DNA of 64,000 nucleotides. Source: Corythucha ciliata (Eukaryota > Arthropoda > Insecta > Hemiptera > Tingidae). The translations under genes were made by a program, and so were the position numbers. Below the pieces are notes generated by a model that saw nothing but the letters and a program-made list of their open reading frames with translations, was not told the origin of the DNA and searched no databases. Shown in pieces: positions 23,978-34,255 of the stretch. The stretch covers positions 69,630,926-69,694,925 of the forward strand of contig CM075942.1 in the NCBI GenBank assembly GCA_038030265.1. The letters run 5' to 3'. Each line of letters opens with the position of its first letter. The first letter of the stretch is position 1.

Positions 23978-24659
23978 TCTGCGAAAATGGTATTCTAGGA
24001 CGCAAAAATGGCGAATTTGGTCTTTGAATTATGTCACCCTTGCGATATCCGTTTTGTGAGCGACAAAACCCGTTGAAATTTATTTTTTTATTAGTGAAAT
24101 CCGTGAAGTTATTTTTTTAGTGAGCGCCGACGAAACACAATGTGATTATCCTGAAAGATTTGTACTTTCAGAATGCATTTAGGAGTGGGCAACTGCCCCA
24201 CTAAATCTACATTTTTGAGTCTAGAGTTGGGCCTGAGAATGAAATTCACACAGATACCGGTGAGTCCGGTAACATTAGGCGTTTGCTCAAACGAACTGCT
24301 ACAGGGGGCCTGTCCCGTAAGATTTCAGGGTTCCTAGGAATATCCTTTCCCAACCATCCGCCCCAGATTAAATCACATGTTGATGGGGAGGACGGGTGGA
24401 AACAAACAGTGATAGTGACATTAAAAAGTTATAGAACAGGCCCTCAGTAGTCACTCAAGTGACAAAATCACTGGTTTTTGTCACAGTGACTGCACAGTCA
24501 CCGGAGCTAGTTGTCACTGTGACCAACAAAAGCTGTCACGTCACGCCTCTACCCACGAACCGCTTCATTTTTTTAACATACAAATAATACAAAGTTTAAT
24601 GACTTGGTTTTCCATATGAGTTTGCTGTATGGCTAATAGCCAATTCCCCCCAAAAAAAG

Positions 24660-26215
24660 AAAGGGCGCTAATAGCCAGTTTAGCCGTTTATTCTTCGCAG
24701 CGTGGGACGAATTGTCATTAAAGCCATCTACAAGGCCGCAGATGATAAGTTTGGGTATTTTTAAGGCACGAATTGTCATCAGTTTCACCGTTTTTAAGAC
24801 GCGGGGGAACAGTTTTTTGGGTGCCGATAGCCTCTCTGAAGACAAGAATCGTCTATAGCCTCTATACAGGGCACAAATAATCAGTTTGGCAAATTTTTCG
24901 ACCGTGAATTTCTGGTTAGAGTATGCCATTTTCAGGTCTTAAATAGCCAGTTTTGCTATTTTTAGGGAACGAATCGTCAGTTTAGACATTTCCAGGGCAC
25001 GAAGGTTCTGTTAGGCCATTTTTGACACGCGCTAATGGTTGATTTTGCCATTTTCAGGACATGACTCGTCCGTTTAGGGCCTTTCAAAACGCGAATCGTC
25101 AGTTCAACCACATTAATTGGTCGCTATAGAGTTGTTTTACTAATTTCAGGGTGTGAATAGCCGGGTGGGCAATTTTTACGGCGCAAACTGTCTGCATGGT
25201 CATTTCTAAGGTACGAAATAGTGTGATAATTCACACTACGGATCGTCAGTTAAACTATTTTTAGGGCGCATACAGTCAGTTTTGCCAATTTCATGGTTTG
25301 GATAGCCAGTTCAGCCAATTTTAAGGCCCATATTCATGACCTTTGTCATGTGATGTATAGGGCGCGAATAGGACGTCAAACCAAGGCGATAATGGTCAGT
25401 TTAGGGCCTTTTTCACACGCGACTGGTTGATTTTACCATTTTCAGGGCGTGAGTCGTCAATTTTTCTATGTTTAGTAGGCGTGCAAGTGCAATTAGCCCC
25501 CGCTTAGGCACGAATGCGGTCATTTTGACCATTCTTGGTGCGCAAAATGATCTATTTTCAGGACGGGAATAATCTGTTACGGCATTTCCAGCCCGCCTAG
25601 AGTCATTTTGGTCATTTTTTTTTTTTTTTTTGGCTATTTTTAGGGTGTTTGAAGTCATTTTGGCTATTTTATAGAGTGGAAAATGCCAATTTTTAGGGCG
25701 CAAATAGTCATTGTCAATGCACGAATGCACGAAAACAGGTTTTAGGTAGTGAATTACTGTCAAACCATTTTTAGTCAGTCGATCGAAACACACAATTTCC
25801 CTATCCCCTCCCTCGAGCAAATCATGGATCCGCGTCTGAGTACGAGTATGCCATTTTTAGAGCGCGAATAGCCAATTTTTTTTTTTTTTTAGGGCATGAA
25901 TGACATGATTCAGACATTTTTCAAGGCGTGAAGGCTCTATATTAGCTGTTTTTGACGCGCGAATTGTCGATTTTGCCATTCTCAGGACAGGAATAATCTG
26001 TTTAGGCCTTTTCAAGGCGCGAGAACCGTCAGTTTGGGTAGGTTTGGCGTGGTGAGGGAGGGGTTGATTTTGCCATTTTTGAAGCAGAAATCATCTGTTC
26101 AGGCATTTTAAGTGCCCAAATTGTCAGTTGATCCATTTTTAGGACTCTTATAAAGTCAGCTTGATCATTTTCAGGGCGGGAATCGCCAGTTTGGCTATTT
26201 TTAGCGCACATGATG
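24660..26215. repeat. Family B 30-bp arrays (largest block)
   Basis: About fifty degenerate 30-bp units run in one direction. An internal closing motif, GGATCCGCGTCTG, at about 25825-25837 is followed directly by another array that restarts with GAGTATGCCATTTTTAG. The start at 24930 has the same GAGTATGCCATTTTCAGG phrase, so at least two element copies may lie head to tail. Minus-strand frames at 24633-24929 and 25413-25820 are repeat artefacts. Confidence 0.65.
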
Positions 26216-27753
26216 AACTAGTATGGTACCTACCTAATCTGTTTATAATTTGTATTCGGGAAATGTTTCTTAATTACGCCCCGAAAGAAATTCTGATGGT
26301 ATTCCTACTTAACTCGTCTCAACCTTGAATAAAAAAACACTTTCAACCAAGAAAGAAATGTTTGTGAATAAGGTACCACGCACAATCGTTTCATAACTAT
26401 TTGTGTGCCTCTGATTCGTATTCCTCCGTTTATTAGACTCATCGGAAAAGTTCAAGTATATCACCAATCGTTTTAAAGGGAACACTGGTTACATGTTTCC
26501 AAAATCGCAGGAGGTCGTACACAAAATAAATAACACCAAATACTTAATAAGGTATACAATTACGAGATAAAATAAGGCGCCAGCAGTATAATTGCTATGA
26601 TAAAACAATGGTAGGCAAGTTGCAAGCTCGTAATAAATAAAAATAAATTCACGGTTTCATCTACCACACCCGTCTGTGCTTGGAGCCGAGGACTTAACCT
26701 TGGGACTGAGACGAATTTAAAAATACATGACTTGAAAAGATTCGAATGTATTCTTTAAAACTCCGCAACACTTGAAACGTTTTCTTTCCCTGAAAATTGT
26801 TAAGAAATAATAATCCGCCCAACTCTTCCCCTGATTGAAGAGTTTCCTCTCTTTGGCCCTTGCCAATATAGAAAAATTGCGAAAAAGAAAGTGTCGTGAA
26901 ACGAAAATGTAAACAACATTTTGACGATAATCAAACGCTCAGTCAAAAATAGATCTATAAAGCGGTTCTCTCGCCGTGAAGCAAGACTATTGCGTGAAAG
27001 CTAACGAGCGTACTCAAACGATGCGATAGGGGTGATAGGGGGACTTGGCGGCAATATTAACTTTCTTCCCGGATCTTGACGAGGACTTGGTGCCTTTAAC
27101 AGGGCTTCTCATTCGTCCCAACTTATGTAACCATGATCAGGAATTTGAAATTATGTTTTACCCTTTCCTCTGTCATGGTGATGGGCCTTGATTTAGACCC
27201 TTTGCGTCAAGGGGGGGGGGTAGGTAATGACTTTTTAAACAGCGAAATAATAATAACATACGAAAATAAGACTCGCTCTTTCCCTAGATTTACCCACACC
27301 GTATGTAGTGTTTGAAGATCCTAAAAAAAAAAAAATATTGTGCCCAAGCAGGTAATTTTTTTTAGCCTTATTACTGCATAAGACGCCTACACCAATGAGT
27401 GAAGAGTTCACGAGCCGTTGTCCACACAATTACCCGGGTTTTCCTTTTATTGAAACTCAGTAATAGCAGCAGGGCAAACAGCGCGACACAAACAACCACG
27501 TAGATGTCGCAGTGTCAAACGTGTATCACAGGATAAATCAGGGCAAGTGTATAGGTGCCGCGGGGCAGTGGTGCAAGTTCGACTCGGAATTACTTATATC
27601 AAGACCCCCCCCCCCGTGGTAACATGAATTTTTCTTCTTGTTTCACGAGACCCAGAGTCTCTCTATTGTAAACAAGGGGACACTCTCCATAATTTCTCTG
27701 TCGCACTCAATGTGAAGGTATTTTCGATTTATACACTCAAAAAAAAAAGTATG
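26216..27753. other. Unassigned sequence
   Basis: About 1.5 kb without recognised coding or mobile content. A CACTCAAAAAAAA stretch near 27734, with similarity continuing after the hAT at 32319, may be the start of another element that the hAT split. Confidence 0.4.
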
Positions 27754-27771
27754 GTTAAATTTAGTGATGCA

Positions 27772-27895
27772 CGAGACCGAGACTTACGCATTTCGGTCTC
27801 GGTCTCGGTCATTAGGAAAATGATCTCGGTCTCGGTCTCGTCTTAAAAAGTTGGTCTCGGTCTCGGTCTCGTCTCGAAAGTCTCGGTGCTAGCTG
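27772..27895. repeat. hAT left subterminal GGTCTC repeat cluster
   Basis: About a dozen TCTCGG/GGTCTC motifs are packed into 125 bp just inside the left terminus. The mirror cluster lies at 32221-32302. Subterminal hexamer clusters are known transposase-binding sites in hAT elements; that role is inferred here. Confidence 0.75.
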
Positions 27896-28906
27896 GTCGA
27901 GGAGGGGGAGGGTAATCGAAACTCTTCTTCCTCCTTCAATACCCCCCAACCCTTCAACCCCACCACTTACCCATCCATATGTTTAGAGCGATTTTACCAG
28001 CTCTCTTGTTACTCCTCCCACTATAGACCCGCCTATGCCCAAGTAAAATTTTCATGAAAATGCGTACGTTAATGGAACAAAGCGATTAAATGGGAAATGG
28101 CAGGGAGGCGAGGCAATTTTCATATAAATCATTTGAGTATCATTAAAAAAACGGTTGGTCACAAGTCACAATGACTTAACAATTATTTCATTTTGGTGGA
28201 CATTTGAAATTCACTGTCTTGCTTGATTCGCTCCGCGCATCCATTCCATGAGAGGATTGATCCCAATAATTATCCGAGACAGGGTCGTTTAAACACAATG
28301 AGGAAGTTTCATATTTTCCAAAAATATTTTTTTTCGATCAGGCACATCAATCCTTCCACGTAAATAAATAAATACAAATTTTAAACCCTTCAGAAATATT
28401 TTTTATTTCTCAACAAAAGTTGGCATATTTGAAATCCCGCCAAAACGAACATTTTCCGCAACGTAATATCCCTTGTATCCTCTGTCATTTTCACGCATCT
28501 AAATAGCTCATCTGTTTATCCTCCAGTATTTTATTATTGGAGAGCACTAGTAGAAAATAAGGCAAAGAAACACAACAAACCGTTCTCCAACAGCTACATT
28601 GCAGGTGAAATTTTTTCGGAAGGCGCATATGACACAAACATACTAGCTGGCGTGTTTGAAATGACCTAAAACGTCAAAAATCGCGAATTTATTAACAGTT
28701 GGATTATTTTACGAACGGATCACGATTTATGCTCTATTTTAGCATAAATAAACCTTAAAAAATAGATTTATGAATAAGTTCTGACCCATGAAACTTCCTC
28801 ATTAATTAATTGTCGCACGCGTAAAGGAAAAAAATTAAACGATTTTAAAATGTTTTATTGTATTTTCGTATTTACATCCTTAAAAACTGGTCTCCAACCC
28901 ACGAAC

Positions 28907-30541
28907 TTATGCACAGTATAACCAACGGGCTGTTTCATCGCTTAGACGGTTTCTGTGCTTTCGTAGCGAAGCCTTGGAGAATAATCTCTCGGCTGGGACA
29001 GACGTGGCAGGGATCGCCAAAAAATCCCGAGCCATCCTGGCAAGAGTCCACCATTGTATTATATCCTCCTCCGCTCCGGTCCTTGGTAGCTCCAAGTATC
29101 GCTGCCACTTTGAGTCGGCTGTACCCGTTGGTACTTTTCTTTTAGAGTAGAGGGATGTTAAGTCAAGAAGATCTTGATCGGCAGGGTCGTCCATGTCCTC
29201 AGAGGTTGTAGGAGAAGTATCGCTTCGCTCAAAGTATTTTTCGTACACTCCTTTAAATTTTTTCAGACTTTCTTCTTTCATTTCTTTCCCCCATGCTGTC
29301 ATATCGAACGTTTCGGCTTCATGTCGAGTATCCAGTATCAGAATAACACAAATTATCCAGTTAGACAAATGATAATGTTTCAGCAATTTGTCTCTAGCAG
29401 CTTTGAAACCCAAAAGAAGTATTTCATCTACGGCATTCCTGTCTTCTTTTTCGTCAAGTCCTTTAACGGCGCTTTCGACCCTATCGATGAGAAGATTAAA
29501 GGCAACTACCACGAGGGGAAGCGTGGCGTACTTTTCCCCACTCAGTTTGCTTGAAGGGTATATCAAAAACTTGTGAATTCTGAGCAACAGGGCCCACTCC
29601 TGTTCTGTAACCGTGAAGCTACCCAAAGACGAATCTGTACCGCATAGAAAATTGATTCCATTTTTCAATTTTAAAGCAACGCCCAACATATCGTGGGTGG
29701 AATTCCACCTGGTTGGACAATCCAGGATAGGGGTAACCGCCTTTTCCCCAGTTGCGTCACAAGCCGAGTTGAATTTCGCAGTAAGCATCTCGCTTCTTCT
29801 TATTTTTGTGAAGAGCGAACGTATTTTAGTTACTGCTGTTCGTGAGTCGTTCATGTCATTCGGAAGCTTGTCCACTTCTTCGACTTCATTGTCGCTCCTT
29901 TCTTCCTCATCGTCGCTCCTTTCATCCTCATCGTCCTCCTTCCCAGAACTATGGCTTTCAACTCCCTTCATCACGTAATGTAGCAGGTCATTCGCTCCCA
30001 GATTCAAAATGTGCCCCATGCATCTAAAGTGGCAGTCCTCAGAAAACTGGTGAGGCCTAGAGCGGATTATTTCTTCCATGAATTTCTTATTCGAGGAAGC
30101 GTTATCCATCGTCACGCCGACTATTTTGTTGTCTATGCCGAATTCTTACAAGCACGCGAGAAAAATATTCGCGATGTCAGCACCGGTATGTTTTCCTCGA
30201 GACGGAATGAAATCAAGGGTAACAGACTTTATTTCCCACTCATCGTTGATAAAGTGAAGGGTAATACCGTAGTAAGAGCGACCAGCAATACTAGTCCATC
30301 CATCGATAGTGCAGGCGAACTTCGATGCATTTTTGCCCAGAATTTCCTTGACACGTAATTTCAAGTCAACATATCTTGACGAAACGTGGGCTTTCAGAGC
30401 ATTTCTTTTTGGAAAGCTGTAATTACTGATGCGACTGAAGTACCGCTGCGTCTCGTCGTCGTTAAAAAACGAAAGTGGAAGATGTTTCTTGGCTATCCAG
30501 TCGACAGTTGCAGTTATTAAGTCTTTATCCAACTGAAACAA
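28907..30541 (-). pseudogene. hAT transposase, one in-frame stop, first exon not found
   Basis: One continuous minus-strand frame of 544 codons is interrupted only by TAA at 30146-30148. The N-terminal part (131 codons) contains CTIDGWTS, the first catalytic-Asp region of the RNase H-like fold. After the stop come VTMDNASSN (second Asp), RCMGHILNL, an acidic repeat DDEDERSDDEEERSD, CPTRWNSTHDML, and the dimerisation segment WWTLARMARDFLAIPAT plus SVPAERLFSKA near the end. The reading frame enters through TTTTGTTTCAG, a good 3' splice site at about 30538. An upstream exon with a BED zinc finger and the start codon is therefore expected, but I could not identify one. It would cut and rejoin DNA at the hAT termini; this copy is inactive unless the stop is read through. 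Confidence 0.88.
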
Positions 30542-31170
30542 AACGAAAACGATAATTACATTCGTGCTCGAAGCGATTTTATTGACTTTATTTTAGGAAC
30601 CCATAAAGCAAGTGAGCAGCATTTTTGTGCCGTTCTTCGTCAATTTTAAACCGATCCAAGAGCCTAATTTTCTGAGAAAAATTTCACGTTTTGAAAACAA
30701 CTAAGTTTGCGTTCTAATTTGAAATAAGAAAGTTGTGCGCATTATAGCATATTGTCAATTGTTCAATAGCTATTAAAAAATGTAAATTCGTTCAAAAAAC
30801 ACGTCAAAATAAAGGGGGGGGGGCACTCGAATAATTTGTCGAATTTGACGAGGGGGGAACGGAAAGAGATGATAAAAGGGGATGCAATTTGAAAAAAATC
30901 ACCGAACGCCACTCGTTTACCATTGCACATCTAAATTTTGCTTCAAAGTTCAATATAACAAAGGTTTTAAATTATCATCAATATTGATCGATATGGGTTA
31001 TGGGTTAGCGCTTTAGAATTTGACTGAACAAAAATAAAATAACGAAGGTAATTATTACCTTACTTTATCTATGCATTAAGTTGAAATGAAAGGGGTAGAG
31101 AAATGGAAGGTGACGCCTGGTGGTGGATTGGGGAGGTACGGGATAACGATTGTTTTTGTTTATTTATATA

Positions 31171-31387
31171 CAGGGTGAGTCAGTTAACATGGATCAGCCA
31201 CTTTTCTCCGTTATTTTAGCTGATTTTAAATGTTGCTGGGGGTGGCCCCCCTCAATTTTTTAAAAATTTGTTTAATGTTAAATTTGAAATTCGCGATAAA
31301 AATTGAGGGGGCTACCCCCAGCAACATTTTAAAATCAGCTAAAATAACGGAGAAAAGAGGCTGATCCATGTTATCTGACTCACTCTG
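31171..31387. mobile_element. Hairpin MITE with TA duplication
   Basis: Near-perfect inverted repeat: CAGGGTGAGTCAGTTAAC at the left, GTTATCTGACTCACTCTG at the right, and long arms (GTTGCTGGGGGTGG against CTACCCCCAGCAAC). TA flanks both sides (31169-31170, 31388-31389), as for Tc1/mariner-type elements. It is 217 bp, non-coding, and nested in the hAT. Confidence 0.8.
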
Positions 31388-31470
31388 TATAGTTTTTTGG
31401 GGGGGTTGACCAGATTAGAGCCATTAAGACACGTATAACAATGTTTATGATTTGGATCCAGTACAATACA

Positions 31471-31620
31471 TTTATAGCGTTTTATATTTTTAAAAAATTC
31501 TGATCCAGAGCAATTCTTTTACACCCCTCATCTCTATTAACACAACAATCATGTTTTAATTCAAGGAATGGGAATGAACTGCTCTAGAACAGAATTTTAT
31601 GTACTTGGAAAACGCTATTA
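31471..31620. mobile_element. MITE-like element, copy 2 of 3
   Basis: Ends TATAGCGTTTTATAT and GTACTTGGAAAACGCTATTA frame the same landmarks as the copies at 17211-17358 and 40433-40572. It is nested in the hAT. Confidence 0.75.
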
Positions 31621-31876
31621 AATATCGATAGGACCGTCCATCTCAAGATACTGCCCCCCCCCCCCAAAGTATCTTCCCCAAAACGCAATGGAGAACTTGC
31701 CTCTATTTTTTGTAATTCGCTCTGTTGCTCATCGCACTGTGGTAAAAGTTAATAAGAAAAAACTAGGAAAAAGCGAAAAAACGATGTACATATTGGGAAA
31801 TATCGTAATTAATTTTTTAAGTAAAGTATTTCGCGATTAAGGGGGAGTTGCACATGTGTTTCCTCGACCCCCTCCA

Positions 31877-32199
31877 ATCATACCTCGCCTACTCCGCGTT
31901 ACGGAAATTACCGCCGTATTTCTGCACCAATCGTGGACTTCAAGGGCTCATTTAAATCTTCAGAAAATTCCGCACAAGCGTACGATCTTCTTTTTTCATA
32001 TTTCATCCCTAAAATAACTGTAAAACGCACACAAACTTTTACCTTGAAAATGCACACTCTTTCGACGACTTATTTAGGAAAGCAAGATCGTACGCTTGTG
32101 CGGAATTTTCTGAAGATTTAAATGAGCCCTTGAAGTCCATGATTGGTGCAGAAATACAGCGGTAATTTCCGTAACGCGGAGTAGTAGGCGAGGTATGAT
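31877..32199. mobile_element. MITE with about 115-bp terminal inverted repeats
   Basis: The left arm (31877-31993) and right arm (about 32083-32199) are almost identical in inverted orientation; landmarks are ATCATACCTCGCCTAC, GCGTTACGGAAATTACCG and CACAAGCGTACGATCTT. They flank a unique spacer of about 90 bp. Only a few mismatches are visible, suggesting recent origin. No target duplication could be assigned. Confidence 0.8.
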
Positions 32200-32399
32200 A
32201 GGAGTGCTCTTCCTGCCTCACCGAGACCGAGACTTAGTCTCGAGAAATAGACCTAGTCTCGGTCTCGGTCCAGAAAATTCAATCTCGATCTCGGTCTCGG
32301 TGCATCACTAGTTAAATTCAACCATAATCTGCGAATACTTCAGTAAGAAAATCGGGCTAAAATAAAGATTCCTGTACGTATAGTCACTCTTACTATACG

Positions 32400-33010
32400 T
32401 TTTTTGTTGAACGAATATATGTAGTAAGGTTGCCCATATTGATTGTTTCAATCAACCTTCACTGAGATAGTAAAATTAACTATGCAGTCTTTTAGTTAAC
32501 TCTACTACATAATTGTCGAGTTATGATACCTGTAAAGCGAGGTGCTTTCAACCAAACATGATACATAGTAAGCTTGCCGAAACAATCAGTCCGACCAACT
32601 ACCACTTGTTGGGTAATACAGTAGATTCAATTCACCAGATGGTTGGTCTACCCCGCAAGATTTCCAGTTACAACAAACTGCTGCGAAGCACTTTTAACCA
32701 AACGTGATAGAAAGCGGGCCGAAACAAATAGTCCAATTAACTATCACTCAATTGGTAATACTAATACAGTAGATTCAACTTTGCAGGCGGTTCATCCACT
32801 CCGAGTTTTTCAGTTCCAATCACCTTGTGTGATGTACTTTCAACCAAATGTGATGGTAAACGAGCCGAAACAAATAGTCCAATCAACTATCACTTGTCTG
32901 GTACTATAATAGATTTAACTTTGCAGATGGTTTATCCAACCCGTGTTTTTCAGTTCCAATTCCTTCGTGTTAAGTACTTACACCCAAACGTGTTGGTAAC
33001 GTGGGATTGC
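32400..33010 (+). repeat. Tandem repeat, unit about 143 bp, about four copies
   Basis: The landmark TTTCAACCAAACATGAT and its variants occur at about 32548, 32691, 32839 and 32978 (spacings 143, 148, 139). Each is followed by CCGAAACAA, CAACTATCACTTG, TAGATTCAACTTTGCAG and TTTTTCAGTTCCAAT blocks. Because unit lengths are not multiples of three throughout, the open frames across it are not conserved coding sequence. Confidence 0.75.
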
Positions 33011-33039
33011 GACGTATGTCTTCAGCTTCACTAAAGGAG

Positions 33040-33730
33040 ATCACTAAAATGAGAAAATTAAAAACGATTGACACAAATATCTTGAAATATAAATATATAT
33101 TTTTATTTCACTTGTTTTAGTCTACATGGGGTCTCATTTTATTGCCTCGGGGAGTGATATTCAAGGTATTGGGAATGGGGCTTGGAAAATCATTTAGGTT
33201 GAACAACTCAATTCTCTCAGTTTCACTGATCTCGTAGGAGAGCCTACATGACAATCTAAACCAAGAGTTAGAAATACCTCGCAGGAAAATAATATTAATT
33301 CCAAGCCCGACGTCCTGATGATCCAGTTGCCCAGCCCCCGAAAATGCGTCTAAAAGATGTCGACCCGAATGAGTCTCCTCGAGTATTCGTCGGAGCTCCT
33401 ACGGACATAGTAGAATTGGTTACTAATTATATATCAAAATTACTACGGATAAGCATCACTTACGTTTCCGCTATCTACAGAAGATTCTTTGTACGCGGTA
33501 CTTCCGCTGCTTGTCGATTGACTAATGTTATCCACAATATCGTTGCAGGCCTCACGAGAGGGGGATAACTCACCGTTGAAAGGATCCTGTATGCATCATA
33601 CGTGCAATGATTATTGTTTTGAATTCAAAATATCTTACTATAGTAACACAATGTCACAGTCAAATGTGATAAAAAAGTACGACATTATGGCCAAGATTTA
33701 AAACCATTTCCTTCCATAGACCCTAACTTA
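33040..33730. other. Unassigned sequence
   Basis: No recognised gene or element. The frame at 33344-33568 has no known motif. Confidence 0.4.
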
Positions 33731-34131
33731 TACAGGGTGGCCCATGTTGGGTGGTACACGCATTTTTGGGTTAAAGTACACGAAACATGGAGTAAAATCC
33801 TTTTTTGTTAATGGCCTATCATGATTTGCTTTTGAGTTATAATTTTTTTCAAATATTTTTTCCGAGAAAGAGCAGTTTTATCCAAAAACCAGCTTTTTCC
33901 CAGCTTGAAATGCACTTTTCTGAAAATGTGGTGGCAGTTTTGAAATCTACGGAAAGTTTTTCACGGGGAAAGAGAAATGTCAATCTTCAAAGTTGTCAAA
34001 GCCTATCCAAGAAACGTGGTGATTTTGTCTCACTAATGCGAAAAATCGAGAATTTTTCTGCTTAAAAAGAATTGTACCGTGTTTCCACAAATAGCTCTGC
34101 AGATTGCCAAACCTCACGGTAATTTCTCCAT

Positions 34132-34132
<1 letters not shown>
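33731..34132 (+). repeat. Left arm of a foldback repeat, outer part
   Basis: Beginning TACAGGGTGGCCCATG, this aligns in inverted orientation with 40100-40427 (GGGTGGTAC against GTACCACCC, CCAGCTTGAAATGCACTTT against its complement, TTTTGAAATC). Divergence looks like about a quarter of sites. The LOA-like element splits the arm at 34132; it resumes at 39711. Confidence 0.7.
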
Positions 34133-34163
<31 letters not shown>

Positions 34164-34255
34164 GGGAGGGAAGCCCAGAAGAAACTAACTCCTACCAAAC
34201 TCGACCTATAAGATCTATTGTGGTGTCCCCTCAGGTTGCCCTGCCAAGAAAGACG

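Larger units (their letters stand above)
21742..24551. mobile_element. Non-autonomous hAT-like element with 8-bp target duplication
   Basis: The termini are TAGAGGTGAGGTGTGA at the left and the complement of TAGAGGCGTGACGTGACA at the right. CCCACGAA is duplicated exactly at 21734-21741 and 24552-24559. Both ends carry subterminal repeats of GTCACTGTGAC type (21770-21810 and 24440-24540), the kind of motif hAT transposases bind. The interior is nested: a CAGGGGCGTTGCCAG terminus near 22145, then a 20-bp array, then a family B array ending at 23977. No transposase frame. Confidence 0.85.
27762..32310 (-). mobile_element. Full-length hAT transposon, 4.5 kb, 8-bp target duplication
   Basis: Termini are TAGTGATGCAC at 27762-27772 and its exact complement GTGCATCACTA at 32300-32310. 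GTTAAATT is duplicated at 27754-27761 and 32311-32318. Both subterminal regions (27772-27895 and 32221-32302) contain many GGTCTC/GAGACC repeats, likely transposase-binding clusters. The minus strand encodes a hAT transposase with one in-frame stop. Three small inverted-repeat elements (31171-31387, 31471-31620, 31877-32199) lie between the coding region and the right end. The target was the palindromic sequence ATGGTTAAATTCAACCAT. Confidence 0.92.

Noticed and set aside
28858..30358. Plus-strand frames over the hAT transposase (28858-29145, 29174-29554, 29613-29978, 30011-30358)
   Set aside because: Shadows of the transposase on the minus strand.
32405..33034. Coding repeat protein from the 143-bp tandem units
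   Set aside because: Unit length varies (143, 148, 139 bp), so frame is not preserved between units.
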